A stretch of DNA of 64,000 nt, taken from assembly GCA_035652815.1 (NCBI GenBank), contig DASRDB010000011.1, positions 1 to 64,000 on the forward strand. The letters are read 5' to 3'. The notes beneath the pieces were generated by a model. The model did no database searches, was not told where the DNA came from, and saw nothing but the letters and a program-made list of their open reading frames with translations. This DNA comes from DASRDB01 sp035652815 (GTDB taxonomy: Bacteria; Chloroflexota; Ktedonobacteria; Ktedonobacterales; Ktedonobacteraceae). The position numbers were made by a program, and so were the translations under genes. Positions 24,519 to 33,439 of the stretch are shown piece after piece. Positions within the stretch are counted from its first letter, which is position 1. Each line of letters starts with the position of its first letter.

Positions 24519-25796
24519 ATGCTTGAGCAGGGTCTTATTGCCGGGCGTTATCGCCTGTTACAATTTATTCGGCGTGGGGGCATGTCCGAGGTCTATCGCG
24601 CTCGCGATGAGCAGACGGGCCGGGATGTAGCGATCAAACTGGTGAGCATCGAAAAAGAGGAGTGCGCGAAGCGGTTGCAGCGCGAAATAAAGATGATGAG
24701 CCGCCTGCGCCATCCGCATATTTTGCCTATCCTCGATTTTGGCAGCTATGAGGACTATTATTTTCTTGTCACTCCTTATATGAAGCGCGGTAATCTGCGC
24801 GAGCGGCTCTCTCGCGGTGCTTTGACGCTTGAAGAGGTCGGCAGCATTCTGGAGCAGGTGGCAAGCGCGCTGCATTTCGCGCATAAGCATGGTATCTTGC
24901 ATCGTGATATCAAACCTTCCAATATTTTGCTGGATGATGATACAAACGTGCATATCTACCTGTGCGATTTTGGGCTGGCGAAACTGCTTGGAGAGGGCAG
25001 CGATATTACGCAGACGGGCTGCCTGGTGGGCACACCGGAATATATGGCTCCTGAATTGGCCTACAAGCCCGAGAGCGTGAGCAGCGAAGTCTATGCCCTG
25101 GGTGTGTTGTTATACCAGATGCTGACCGGACGCCTGCCTTTTACCGGTGGCACGCCGCTTTCGATCTATTGGAAACATATACGCGAATATGCTGTGCCCC
25201 CATCGATACATAATCCTGTTATACCGCCAGTGGTGGAGGCTGTGGTATTACGCGCGCTTGAGAAAGACCCCGCGAAGCGTTTCAGGAATGTCGAGCTAAT
25301 GGCACAGGCGTATACGGGCGCGCTGCGATCTATGGAGGCGGGTCAGGAAGAGGATGTTTCAAGGCAAATTACCCTGCCGCCTGCCCAGGTAACGTTACAT
25401 AAGACGACTCGCCCATTGGTGGAAACGCAATCTCGTTCGTGGATGTATCAAGCCGGGCATGTTGCCCGTATGGGGCTGGTTGGTGTTGCGGCGGCGGCGC
25501 TCTTTGCTGCCCCACTGACGTTGGGTTTTGCGTTGGCGCATCACGAGCTGCCAAACAATCCAATTTTTGCCAGCGCGCCCTTTTTTGGCTCTCCGGTGCA
25601 GGTGAGCAATCAGCCGCATACTCCTACTCCATCACCTACTGCAACTCCTACTCCACCAGCGAAATCAGCCAAAAACCGACCTTATATTAAAGTGAATAAG
25701 CCACCTGTTAAGGTTGATGAGGAGCCTTCTCCCTCGTCTCAAGGTCGGCATGGACATGGGCATGGGCATAAAGGCAAGCATGGAGGCGACGATTAA
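24519..25796 (+). CDS. Transmembrane Ser/Thr protein kinase with His-rich tail
   Basis: 425 residues. The kinase domain spans 1-275: loop RRGGMSEVYRA, VAIK lysine K40, HRDIKPSN with D130, CDFGLAK, and GTPEYMAPE. A juxtamembrane linker leads to one membrane helix at about 318-340, then an external Pro/Thr-rich stretch and a final GRHGHGHGHKGKHGGDD that could bind metal. With no folded sensor outside, the His/Gly tail may be the sensing part (inference). The next gene is a related kinase about 120 bases downstream; the domains are clearly paralogous. Confidence 0.9.
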   Translation: MLEQGLIAGRYRLLQFIRRGGMSEVYRARDEQTGRDVAIKLVSIEKEECAKRLQREIKMMSRLRHPHILPILDFGSYEDYYFLVTPYMKRGNLRERLSRGALTLEEVGSILEQVASALHFAHKHGILHRDIKPSNILLDDDTNVHIYLCDFGLAKLLGEGSDITQTGCLVGTPEYMAPELAYKPESVSSEVYALGVLLYQMLTGRLPFTGGTPLSIYWKHIREYAVPPSIHNPVIPPVVEAVVLRALEKDPAKRFRNVELMAQAYTGALRSMEAGQEEDVSRQITLPPAQVTLHKTTRPLVETQSRSWMYQAGHVARMGLVGVAAAALFAAPLTLGFALAHHELPNNPIFASAPFFGSPVQVSNQPHTPTPSPTATPTPPAKSAKNRPYIKVNKPPVKVDEEPSPSSQGRHGHGHGHKGKHGGDD

Positions 25797-25919
25797 GAGA
25801 AGCAAGCAATGCAGGCAGGTTGACATTCAGCGTATCGAGGCATATACTGCCTGTACTGTTTGATTCAGGCGCAGCGTCTGGCAAACGGGTACACCTGCAC
25901 GATGCGAGGAAGTAACGGT

Positions 25920-27824
25920 ATGCCTGGATTAGAAGGAACTCGATTAGGCAGATATCTCCTGGTACGCCGCCTGGGCAAGGGGGGTATGTCGGAGGTGTAC
26001 CTTGCCAAAGATGAACTTATGCAACGCGACGTGGCCGTCAAGGTGGTTAGCAGCGCGCATGCTGATTATATCGAACGCTTTCGCCGCGAAGCTTCAGCCA
26101 TTGGCAACCTGCAGCACGATCATATTCTTCCTGCCTATGACTTCGGCGAGCAAACTCCCTGGCACTATCTGGTTATGCCCTACATCGATTACTGCACGCT
26201 GGCGGATAAGCTGAAAGAGCAGGGGCCGCTTTCCCTGGAGGAGGCGGGAGAACTGTTGCAGCAGATCGCGGGAGCCTTGCAATTCGCGCACGATCACGGC
26301 GTTATTCATCGCGATATCAAACCCTCGAATATTTTGTTACGGGATGACCACTATGCCTATCTGGCAGATTTCGGACTCGCCAAATCGATGGAGGGTACGA
26401 GCAAGGTCACGCAGACCGGCGTGCTGCTGGGTACGCCCGAATATATGGCCCCCGAACTTGCTGATGGCCCTGCCGGTACTGGGAGCGATATCTACGCGCT
26501 TGGCATCCTGCTCTATCAGATGCTTACAGGTCGGACGCCTTTTAGCGGCGATTCGGCGCTTGCTATTTATTTGAAGCAGATGCGCGAGCAGCCTCTTCCC
26601 CCTTCGCGCTTCAATCCGGCTATTCCACCCTCGGTTGATCGCGTCATCCTGCGCGCCCTGGAAAAAGACCCGCGCCGCCGCTATTCTTCGGCTTCACAAC
26701 TGGCGCAGGCCTATTTGAGAGCGTTGGAGGAAAAAGATGCGCCAGCTTTTTCTGAGAGCGCGGTCAGCCCCACGCCCGTTCTCTTTGAGCCAGTAGAGAG
26801 CCTGGATGGCTCAATGCCTCATACGCCAGATTTTTTAGGTCCCACTGTGCAACAGGTTCCCGCTCAACCGACGGCTAATGCGTATGATATGCCGCCCGAA
26901 GCGGTTCCTGCTAATCCCGTTGTGCTGCCTGGTTATCAGCCTGGAACGCAATACGCTCGCAGCGGCCCGGGTGCCGTTCGAGCGCGCAGGACTTCCCGTC
27001 CTATCAGCGCCCCTATACCCCGCCGTGTACCTGCCCGGCGCACAAGTCGTAGTTCGACAGTTGGCATATCGTTCCTGATTGGCCTGGTGGTGCTGCTTGT
27101 CATTGGAGCCGTCTTTTACATTTTCTATAGCGGTTATAACGCGCATCGTTCTACGACACCGGGAGTCACCAGCACTGTTCCCGGCGGGGCTACCTCTTCG
27201 GCTAGCGCTACGGGCACTGCTCAGACGTCAGCTACTGCTCAACAGTCTGGGCAGGCGACAGTTACAGCGATTACCAGCGCTTCGCCGCTCTTGAGAGACC
27301 CTTTGAGCGGCAACACCCGCAATCGCTGGCCCAATGATGGTACAGCCTGTGCCTTCACGGGTGGGGCCTATCATGTGCTGGTGAGCAAGTCCAATTTTCT
27401 CCAGCCCTGCACCTCTCCCACACTCACTTATGGCAATGTCGCCATTCAGGTCGATGTCACGCTGAATCAAGGCAGTGACGCAGGTGTGCTTTTCCGCGTG
27501 AATGGCCTCGAACAATTCTACGATTTTGAGATCACCAGCCAGGGAGAGTTCTACTTCCGGCGGCACGATCTGGGCGGCGGCTCTAACTATACCTTTCTCA
27601 TTCCGCGCACCGCCAGCAGCGCCATCGCGAACGGTTCAAAAAATACCCTGTTCATTCTCGCCAACGGCTCTAACTTCGCCTTCTACATCAATGGTACTTT
27701 TGCCGGGCAGGCGCAGGATAGCACGTATGCCAGCGGTCAGCTTGGCTTTGTGGCCGGAACCTTGACCACTGATAGCAGCGCTGATGCCAGCTTCTCCAAT
27801 CTGGTGGTGTATCCGGTCTCGTGA
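25920..27824 (+). CDS. Transmembrane Ser/Thr protein kinase with lectin-like sensor
   Basis: 634 residues. Kinase domain 8-275 with GKGGMSEVYLA, K41, HRDIKPSN (D132), ADFGLAK and GTPEYMAPE. After a Pro/Ala-rich linker and a basic stretch comes a membrane helix at about 385-405, a Ser/Thr/Ala spacer, and an external domain (450-634) of beta-sandwich type: GAYHVLVSK, AIQVDVTLNQGSDAGVLFRV, YDFEITSQGEFYFRRHD and FYINGTFAGQ, resembling LamG/concanavalin-like glycan-binding folds. ATG 25920 is chosen because GAGGAAG lies seven bases upstream; an in-frame TTG at 25860 lacks a site. Confidence 0.9.
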   Translation: MPGLEGTRLGRYLLVRRLGKGGMSEVYLAKDELMQRDVAVKVVSSAHADYIERFRREASAIGNLQHDHILPAYDFGEQTPWHYLVMPYIDYCTLADKLKEQGPLSLEEAGELLQQIAGALQFAHDHGVIHRDIKPSNILLRDDHYAYLADFGLAKSMEGTSKVTQTGVLLGTPEYMAPELADGPAGTGSDIYALGILLYQMLTGRTPFSGDSALAIYLKQMREQPLPPSRFNPAIPPSVDRVILRALEKDPRRRYSSASQLAQAYLRALEEKDAPAFSESAVSPTPVLFEPVESLDGSMPHTPDFLGPTVQQVPAQPTANAYDMPPEAVPANPVVLPGYQPGTQYARSGPGAVRARRTSRPISAPIPRRVPARRTSRSSTVGISFLIGLVVLLVIGAVFYIFYSGYNAHRSTTPGVTSTVPGGATSSASATGTAQTSATAQQSGQATVTAITSASPLLRDPLSGNTRNRWPNDGTACAFTGGAYHVLVSKSNFLQPCTSPTLTYGNVAIQVDVTLNQGSDAGVLFRVNGLEQFYDFEITSQGEFYFRRHDLGGGSNYTFLIPRTASSAIANGSKNTLFILANGSNFAFYINGTFAGQAQDSTYASGQLGFVAGTLTTDSSADASFSNLVVYPVS

Positions 27825-27885
27825 CAAATTCTCCAAAACCTCTAACAAAATCGTCACATAAGCGCAGGTTTCTGTAGATTTCCTA

Positions 27886-27914
27886 TTGTCAGCTTGTTAA
27901 AGCTGCGCTAGAAT
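27886..27914 (+). promoter_or_regulatory. Sigma-70-type promoter for hemE-hemH
   Basis: TTGTCA (27886-27891) and TAGAAT (27909-27914) are 17 bases apart. The transcript would run through the family D hairpin at 27942-28014 before reaching hemE, so that hairpin would lie in the 5' leader. Confidence 0.6.
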
Positions 27915-27941
27915 ATGCCAGGAAGACCCGTTACTTATGAA

Positions 27942-28014
27942 GGCCAGGGCGACCACAAGGGTCGCCCCTACAATGTCACTTCTGGTAGGGGCGACCCTTG
28001 CGGTCGCCCTGGCC
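27942..28014. repeat. Family D palindromic repeat upstream of hemE
   Basis: Arms GGCCAGGGCGACC...GGGTCGCCCCTAC and the near-exact complement, with one A/C mismatch in the left arm (ACCACAAGG against ACCGCAAGG expected). Related copies are at 45314-45378 and 60253-60315. Confidence 0.85.
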
Positions 28015-28040
28015 TCAGATCTTGTAGATAAGGAACTCTC

Positions 28041-29102
28041 ATGTCATTGAATACAACAGGTACGATTTCTACAGGTTTGAGCCGCTTTATGGCGGCCTGC
28101 CGTCACGAGCAGCCGGATGCTACTCCGGTCTGGTTTATGCGCCAGGCGGGGCGCTGCCTTGCCGAATACCGCGAACTGCGCAAACGCTATGATATTTTAA
28201 CAATGGCGAAAACGCCCGAACTGTGCGCGCAGGTTACACTGATGCCTGTGCAGCAGCTTGGCGTTGATGGCGCGGTACTCTACGCCGATATCATGCTGCC
28301 TCTACAGGGCATGGGTGTCTCGCTTGAGATTCAACCCGAGATAGGCCCCATTATTCATCACCCGATTCGCTCGATGCAAGATGTTGAGCGTTTGCAGGTG
28401 CGCGATGCCTGGGAAGCGACTCCCTATGTGATGGAAGCTATTAAACTGGTGCGCCGCGAACTGGATGGCAAACAGGCTGTAATTGGCTTTTCTGGCGCGC
28501 CCTACACGCTGGCCTGCTATCTGATCGAAGGTCGCCCCTCGCGGGATTATGGCATCGCCAAGTCCGTCATGTATGGGCAGTCCGATATCTGGCATGCGTT
28601 GATGGAGAAGCTGACCCAGGTTACTATTCGCTACTTACGGGCGCAGATCGAGGCTGGCGTGGATGTGGTGCAGCTTTTCGATAGCTGGGTGGGCGCGCTC
28701 AGTCCCAGCGTCTATCGCCGCTACGTGCAGCCCTACTCGCGGCGCATCTTCGAGGCTATTCGCGAGACCGGAACGCCTGCCATTCACTTCGGCACAGGCG
28801 CGGCCAGCCTGCTTGAAGCCATGACTGAAGCGGGCGGCGATATCATCAGCGTTGACTGGCGCGTTGATCTAGACGAAGCCTGGGCGCGTATCGGCTTTGA
28901 CAAGGGCATTCAGGGCAACCTCGACCCGACTTTGCTGCTCACTTCCTGGGAGACGATTCAAGAGGGGATGCGCGATGTATTGCGCCGCGCTGCCAGCCGT
29001 CCCGGCCACATCTTCAACCTGGGACATGGCGTCCTCGCGGATACCTCGCCCGATATGCTGCGTCGCCTTGTTGATGCCGTACATGAAGAAACGCGCAGGT
29101 AA
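28041..29102 (+). CDS. hemE: Uroporphyrinogen decarboxylase
   Basis: 353 residues, normal length. HemE removes four acetate carboxyls from uroporphyrinogen III to give coproporphyrinogen III. Substrate-binding motifs are WFMRQAGRCLAEYRELRK near the start and DGAVLYADIMLPLQGMG with the conserved Asp; later GFSGAPYTLACYLIEG and LFDSWVGALSP. The C-terminal half ends NLGHGVLADTSPDML. hemH follows 11 bases downstream, as in the hemEHY operon of Bacillus; hemY is not present here. Confidence 0.96.
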   Translation: MSLNTTGTISTGLSRFMAACRHEQPDATPVWFMRQAGRCLAEYRELRKRYDILTMAKTPELCAQVTLMPVQQLGVDGAVLYADIMLPLQGMGVSLEIQPEIGPIIHHPIRSMQDVERLQVRDAWEATPYVMEAIKLVRRELDGKQAVIGFSGAPYTLACYLIEGRPSRDYGIAKSVMYGQSDIWHALMEKLTQVTIRYLRAQIEAGVDVVQLFDSWVGALSPSVYRRYVQPYSRRIFEAIRETGTPAIHFGTGAASLLEAMTEAGGDIISVDWRVDLDEAWARIGFDKGIQGNLDPTLLLTSWETIQEGMRDVLRRAASRPGHIFNLGHGVLADTSPDMLRRLVDAVHEETRR

Positions 29103-29113
29103 GGAGCGCAGCT

Positions 29114-30058
29114 ATGACCAATTCTACCCAACGTGTCGGCGTCATGCTCATGACCTACGGCTCGCCAGCCACGCTCGACGACGTTCCGGTCTATCTACAG
29201 AATGTGCGCGGCGGGCGCGCTCCCGACGAGGAATTAATACGCGAATTTCGTCGCCGCTACGAACTGATCGGCGGTTCCCCCCTGCTGCGCATCACTCGCG
29301 AACAGGCGGCAGCCCTGCAGGAAGAGTTGAACCGCGAGCATCCAGATGGCCCTGAATTTCACGTGGTCGCGGGCATGCGTTTCGCCCCGCCCTTTATTGC
29401 TGATCTCGTCCCTGAAGTAGCCGAGGGAGCGCAACAACTGGTCGGCATCATCATGTCGCCGCAGTATTCGCCCATCATCATGAGCGGCTACGTCAAAACG
29501 CTGCAAGAGGCCGTTGCGAAGCTAAATCGTTCTGACCTCACCTTACGCATTGCCGAAGACTGGCACCTGCAACCCTACTTCTTGCAGGCCCTGGCAGAGC
29601 GCGTTCAGCAGGCATTAGACCGCTTCCCGCCGGATGTGCGCGACCGCGTTCCTGTGCTGCTCACCGCGCACAGCATGCCGAAGCGCGTGATCGAGAAGGA
29701 ACCGGGCTACATCGATGATCTCAAAGAGACGGCGGCAAAGGTCGCGGAACTGGCTGGTCTATCACCCGAGCGCTGGATGTTCTGCTATCAGAGCGCGGGT
29801 CACACTCCTGAAGAATGGCTCAAGCCCGACTTCGCTGACCTGATGCCCGAACTGCGCGCCGCCGGACATACCCACGTCCTCATCGCCCCCGTCCAATTCC
29901 TGGCCGACCATCTCGAAATCCTCTACGATATCGAGATCGGCGCGCGCGAACAGGCCGAAGAAAACGGCATCCAGTTTGCGCGCACAGAGTCGCTGAATAC
30001 CTCGCCTTTGTTTATAAAAGCATTGGCCGAGGTGGTGAAGGAGAAGATGTTAACATAA
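29114..30058 (+). CDS. hemH: Ferrochelatase (HemH/CpfC type)
   Basis: 314 residues. Inserts ferrous iron into a porphyrin. Family signs: GVMLMTYGSPATLDDVPVYL at the start, RYELIGGSPLL, LLTAHSMPKRV with the catalytic His, and FLADHLEILYDIEI with the acidic face of the site. In Gram-positive-type pathways the substrate is coproporphyrin III, so this could be CpfC; which route is used cannot be read from this window. The final codons (M-L-T-stop) fall in a 30-bp palindrome shared with the convergent gene. Confidence 0.94.
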   Translation: MTNSTQRVGVMLMTYGSPATLDDVPVYLQNVRGGRAPDEELIREFRRRYELIGGSPLLRITREQAAALQEELNREHPDGPEFHVVAGMRFAPPFIADLVPEVAEGAQQLVGIIMSPQYSPIIMSGYVKTLQEAVAKLNRSDLTLRIAEDWHLQPYFLQALAERVQQALDRFPPDVRDRVPVLLTAHSMPKRVIEKEPGYIDDLKETAAKVAELAGLSPERWMFCYQSAGHTPEEWLKPDFADLMPELRAAGHTHVLIAPVQFLADHLEILYDIEIGAREQAEENGIQFARTESLNTSPLFIKALAEVVKEKMLT

Positions 30059-30107
30059 ACGAAATGGGGGCGTCGCTGACGCCCCCATTTCGTTTATGTT
30101 AACATCT
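30045..30107. terminator. Bidirectional terminator palindrome shared by two convergent genes
   Basis: Bases 30045-30074 and 30078-30107 are exact reverse complements over 30 bp, with loop GCT. The GC-rich centre (GGGGGCGTC/GACGCCCCC) is followed by ATTTCGTTTATGTT on each strand. The outer part encodes the last codons of both hemH and the lipoprotein gene; both proteins end in Met-Leu-Thr. Confidence 0.85.
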
Positions 30108-31242
30108 GTGCAATCGCCAGCAATTGCTGGTTGCTAAGCGGCCCGGCAATCTGAATGCCAACCCCGTTCTCAGTCCAGGTCAGCGTATTGGTGTTGCCTA
30201 CAGAGGAAATGGTGCCATTTGTGCCGCGCACTTTGACGCTAGTACCGCTTGTTGGCAGGTTTGCAAGCGCTTTGCCCTCCGTGATTGAGAAGCTGGTATT
30301 GTCCTTATACTGGTAGTTGAGCGTGTAGACCTGATTGCCGGGCGCGCCCAAGGCATCTACCGAGAGCAACCGGTAATCGGTCTGGGACGCCGGAATGCTG
30401 AGCAGGTGATAGCCCGCCTGCTGCTCAGCCTGTTGTAGGGTCAGCGTGCCGGTTTCCGGTCCTTGCGTGGGGAACGGCTTGACGGTTACGCCCGGCGGCG
30501 GGGTGAACGTAAACAGCTTTTCGTCAATTGGCTGGTTCAGGGTAAGTTGAGGCGCGTCGAGTGTGATCTTGCCGAGGCCTTGAATATTGAGAATGACGCG
30601 CAGGGGCAGGTTTGTTGTTTTATCCAGAAAGACATCCCCGTCATAGTTGAAACGCTGTGGATTGGCTCCCGTCGATTGCCCTTTGGGCGTGATGTGTATA
30701 TCGTAGGCGGCATGGCCATTGGCGCTGGCAGAGGAAGAAACCAGCGTGGCCTGGCTGTTCGTCAAGATCGATTGCACAATGCGAATAATCAGCAGACTTT
30801 GCCCCGCGCCAGAGCCTGAACCAGAAGTTGGCGTGCCGCTGCTTGATGTCGTCACCGGCCCGTTATAGACCACCTGCCTTGAGGGAATATATTCCCAGAC
30901 CTGCTTCCCATCCGTGACAGTCGTTTCTCCGGAGGGAAATTGAGAGATGGTCGAGTCCAGCACAACAGTACGATTTTTGTCCGGCTGCTCGTTCCATACC
31001 TCGGTCTTAAGCGTGCCATTGATAGTAGGCCCGGCAATGGCGATATTGAAGATGGCGTACATGGTGCGCGCCGAAGTGAGGGCTTTGCTGGCTTTAGCAA
31101 GCAGTTGCTGACCTTCTCCAGGTGTAGGTGTAGGTGGCGGCGTCGGCTTCGACGGAGTTGTCGAACTACCGCCGCAGGCCGCCATGAGCAACGCCAGCAG
31201 GGCAAGGGCAGCTATTGTTATCTTTAAGCGATGTATATGCAT
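30094..31242 (-). CDS. Secreted lipoprotein, LolA/RseB-like
   Basis: 382 residues. The signal peptide ends in the lipobox LLMAAC, so the mature protein would be lipid-anchored at Cys22 outside the membrane. A Pro/Thr linker follows, then a beta-rich domain (TDGKQVWEYIPSRQVVYNG, AAYDIHITPKG, FLDKTTNLPLRVILN) like the LolA/MucB/RseB half-barrel that binds lipids or peptides. The C-terminal part (LLSVDALGAPGNQVYTLNYQY, ITEGKALANLP) resembles DUF4367. Downstream of the sigma/Rieske genes on the same strand, it could take part in envelope signalling, an inference. AAGGAG precedes the ATG. Confidence 0.85.
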   Translation of the reverse strand: MHIHRLKITIAALALLALLMAACGGSSTTPSKPTPPPTPTPGEGQQLLAKASKALTSARTMYAIFNIAIAGPTINGTLKTEVWNEQPDKNRTVVLDSTISQFPSGETTVTDGKQVWEYIPSRQVVYNGPVTTSSSGTPTSGSGSGAGQSLLIIRIVQSILTNSQATLVSSSASANGHAAYDIHITPKGQSTGANPQRFNYDGDVFLDKTTNLPLRVILNIQGLGKITLDAPQLTLNQPIDEKLFTFTPPPGVTVKPFPTQGPETGTLTLQQAEQQAGYHLLSIPASQTDYRLLSVDALGAPGNQVYTLNYQYKDNTSFSITEGKALANLPTSGTSVKVRGTNGTISSVGNTNTLTWTENGVGIQIAGPLSNQQLLAIAQMLT

Positions 31243-31310
31243 GGATGGCTCCTTGTGTTTCAGCTTGTTTCAAAGAACCCTTGTATTTTACAACATGCCT
31301 GTCGCCCGAT

Positions 31311-31449
31311 GTCATCCTGAGCGCCCCTCAGATGTCATCCCGAGCGCAGCGAAGGATCTGCGTTCCCCGACGATTCGTGTGCCCATGCCAGAGATCCTTC
31401 GCTGCGCTCAGGATGACATACGCTCAGGGGATAGATACTCAGGATGACA
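31311..31449. repeat. Family A repeat with partial extra copies
   Basis: A full element at 31334-31417 (left core has one change, CCCGAGCG) is flanked by a truncated left copy GTCATCCTGAGCGC at 31311-31324 and by an AGGATGACAGG remnant at 31439-31449. Loop has CGACGATTCGTGTGCCC. Confidence 0.8.
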
Positions 31450-31476
31450 GGTGAGCGGGGATTTTTCATGGCAATG

Positions 31477-31908
31477 TTATTGTGCGGTAACATTGAAAGT
31501 CGCGGTCGCGGATGGTTTGCCGGGTTGGGAAATTGTCACCTGCACCTGCCAGGGGCCGCTCATTACAAATTGCACCTGGGCAACATAGGTGCCATCATGT
31601 TGTGACTGTGCCTGGACCGTTTCGGTGCCCATATCCATGGCGGTCATGTTGCTGGCGAGGGAGACCTGGGCGTTGTTGACGGGCTGGCCGCTTGACTTCA
31701 TCTTAACGGTGATGGTGAGCGTAGCTGGCTTTGTGGTGGGGGGCGGGTTAGGACTGACTTCTAAAGTCACAGTATAGGGGCCTGCCTGCGCCGTTTGCGT
31801 TTGCGGCGTGGGTGTGCGCGGGAAGGTTTCGGTGACAATGGTGGCAAGCCAGGTCATGAGGACGAGGAAGGCGATGCCGAGCGCGATAACGAGTAGTCCT
31901 CGTCTCAT
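31477..31908 (-). CDS. Membrane-anchored YtkA/FixH-like protein
   Basis: 143 residues. One N-terminal membrane helix (RGLLVIALGIAFLVLMTWLA), then an external Ig-like beta-sandwich: YTVTLEVSPNPPPTTKPATL, MTAMDMGTETVQAQ, DGTYVAQVQFVMSGPWQVQV. This is the YtkA/FixH fold, with the Met-rich MTAMDMG stretch often linked to copper handling in relatives. Its start overlaps the Rieske gene stop by four bases (ATGA), so the two are translationally coupled. A role in metal or oxidase assembly is inferred from the fold only. Confidence 0.85.
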   Translation of the reverse strand: MRRGLLVIALGIAFLVLMTWLATIVTETFPRTPTPQTQTAQAGPYTVTLEVSPNPPPTTKPATLTITVKMKSSGQPVNNAQVSLASNMTAMDMGTETVQAQSQHDGTYVAQVQFVMSGPWQVQVTISQPGKPSATATFNVTAQ

Positions 31909-32684
31909 GATGGTTTGGGGGCTGGCACGCGCACGTATATTTTGCCGTCGGAGTCAACGCGCGTCTCCAGACGCGGCAGGGGTTGGAGATAGCGAATATA
32001 GCCCGCGTTGTTATCCGCCTTCCCGTATTCGGTGAAGACGCCTCCGTGACAGGGGCAATGGTACCTGCGGTCGCTGCTGTTCCATTGCACGATGCAGCCC
32101 ATGTGCGTGCAGGCGGCGGACATGGCAATAATCTTCCCTTTATCCGGGTCGCCTCCATCCCCATCGTCGCGTATCAGGTAGCCAACCAGCGAGGATGTTT
32201 CAAAGCGTACAGCCTGGTCGCCGAGTTGAGCCACTGTGATGTTTACATCATGCCAGACAGCCGGAGCGTTTGCTGGCACCAACGGTTCTGCCCAACTATT
32301 CGCCGCAACAGGTTGTTTAGACTCCTCGACGATATGATCGATTCCGGCACCGATGGCAAGTGAAGCGGCAGCGGCTGCAGCGCCACCTGCCAGCAAGGCG
32401 CGGCGCGAGACACGCGGTCGCTTTGTCCCAAAGGGCCATATCCGTTTTTTAGAAGGCTGTTGTAGCTCCTGTTCTAGCCGGGCCTGTAAATCCGCTACAA
32501 ATTCAGGACGTGGAGTCGCTTCCTCCGGCGAGGCAGAACGAAAGAGCGCGGCCATGCGATAGATGCGCGCCTTCTCCGGTGTCAGCTCCTCCGGCGGATG
32601 AGCCACACGCCCGGCCTGAAGCTCCTCAATAAAGTGTTCCAGCTCCAGATAATCTTCAAATCGTTCCTGGTCTTCGCCTGACAT
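31905..32684 (-). CDS. Rieske [2Fe-2S] membrane protein with anti-sigma-like N-terminus
   Basis: 259 residues. Residues 1-75 are a helical cytoplasmic segment (LEHFIEELQAGRVAHPPEEL, TPEKARIYRMAALFRSA, RPEFVADLQARLEQEL) like the N-terminus of Chloroflexi/Actinobacteria anti-sigma factors. A twin-Arg-type anchor SRRALLAGGAAAAAASLAIG follows at 93-112. The external domain has complete cluster ligands CTHMGC (C192, H194) and CPCHGG (C210 or C212, H213). It lies just after an ECF sigma gene on the same strand. No cytochrome b gene is adjacent, so a bc-complex role is not supported by context. Confidence 0.88.
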   Translation of the reverse strand: MSGEDQERFEDYLELEHFIEELQAGRVAHPPEELTPEKARIYRMAALFRSASPEEATPRPEFVADLQARLEQELQQPSKKRIWPFGTKRPRVSRRALLAGGAAAAAASLAIGAGIDHIVEESKQPVAANSWAEPLVPANAPAVWHDVNITVAQLGDQAVRFETSSLVGYLIRDDGDGGDPDKGKIIAMSAACTHMGCIVQWNSSDRRYHCPCHGGVFTEYGKADNNAGYIRYLQPLPRLETRVDSDGKIYVRVPAPKPS

Positions 32685-32776
32685 ACCTGCTACCTTTCGC
32701 CTCTTTCAAACGCCCTCTCACGTCCGAAAAGAAGGCCTGTACGTGCAAGGGGTGTATAACCCGCGCTCCTTTATTA

Positions 32777-33439
32777 TTATCTTCCCATAATAACATGTTC
32801 AAGCTCTGCCGCTCGTTTCAATGCCCGGAACTGCAAAACTTTGACATTTGCCTCGCTCAGATTCATGCGCTGCGCCGTTTCCTTAATGGACAGGCTGAGC
32901 AAAAAACGGCACTGTAACACTTCCCGGTAATGTTCGGGAAGCGCCTGCAAAATACGCTGCACGCGCTCGGTCGGCAGCACGCTCATCATCATCTGCTCTT
33001 CCTCTACCGGCCCCTCCCAGCCTGCTTCCAATAGCTCGTCGAGCGAACTGGTAGGGACGCGATAGTAGGCCCGCCAGTAGTCCGCGATGGTGGTATGCGC
33101 AACCTGAAATAACCACTTCTGCATGCTCTGCGGCCCGCGCCTGGTATCCATACCGCGCACAGCTTTGATAAATATTTGCGACGTCAGGTCCTCGGCCTCT
33201 TCACGATTCCCCACTTTACTATAGACGTAGCGATATATAAGGCCGACGTTCTCCTGGTAAAACGTCTGAAACTCCTGCACGTTGGCTCCTCCCGGGGACC
33301 CATTTCCGGTCGTCCCCGAGGTTGTTTGCCGCACCTGTTGCTCTTCTATGCTGGCAAGATGTGTTCTCGCTTGTTTGCCGCGCAGCGTACCCACCATAGA
33401 CTCCTGCTTTTTTAGGGTTGAAAATACAGCCCCGTACAT
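32777..33439 (-). CDS. ECF-type RNA polymerase sigma factor
   Basis: 220 residues. Region 2 is clear (FQTFYQENVGLIYRYVYSKV, AEDLTSQIFIKAVRG, KWLFQVAHTTIADYWRAY) and region 4 has PEHYREVLQCRFLLSLSIKE and NLSEANVKVLQFRALKRA. An acidic linker joins them. ATG 33439 is preferred to TTG 33469 because GGAAAGG is nine bases upstream of the ATG; the first 60 residues before region 2 are Gln/Thr/Gly-rich and longer than usual. The next gene encodes the likely membrane anti-sigma partner, after 92 bases. Confidence 0.9.
   Translation of the reverse strand: MYGAVFSTLKKQESMVGTLRGKQARTHLASIEEQQVRQTTSGTTGNGSPGGANVQEFQTFYQENVGLIYRYVYSKVGNREEAEDLTSQIFIKAVRGMDTRRGPQSMQKWLFQVAHTTIADYWRAYYRVPTSSLDELLEAGWEGPVEEEQMMMSVLPTERVQRILQALPEHYREVLQCRFLLSLSIKETAQRMNLSEANVKVLQFRALKRAAELEHVIMGR

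Noticed and set aside
31905..32684. Rieske subunit of a cytochrome bc complex
   Set aside because: No cytochrome b or c1 gene is adjacent; neighbours are a sigma factor and a YtkA/FixH-like protein, and the N-terminus is longer than in bc-complex Rieske proteins.
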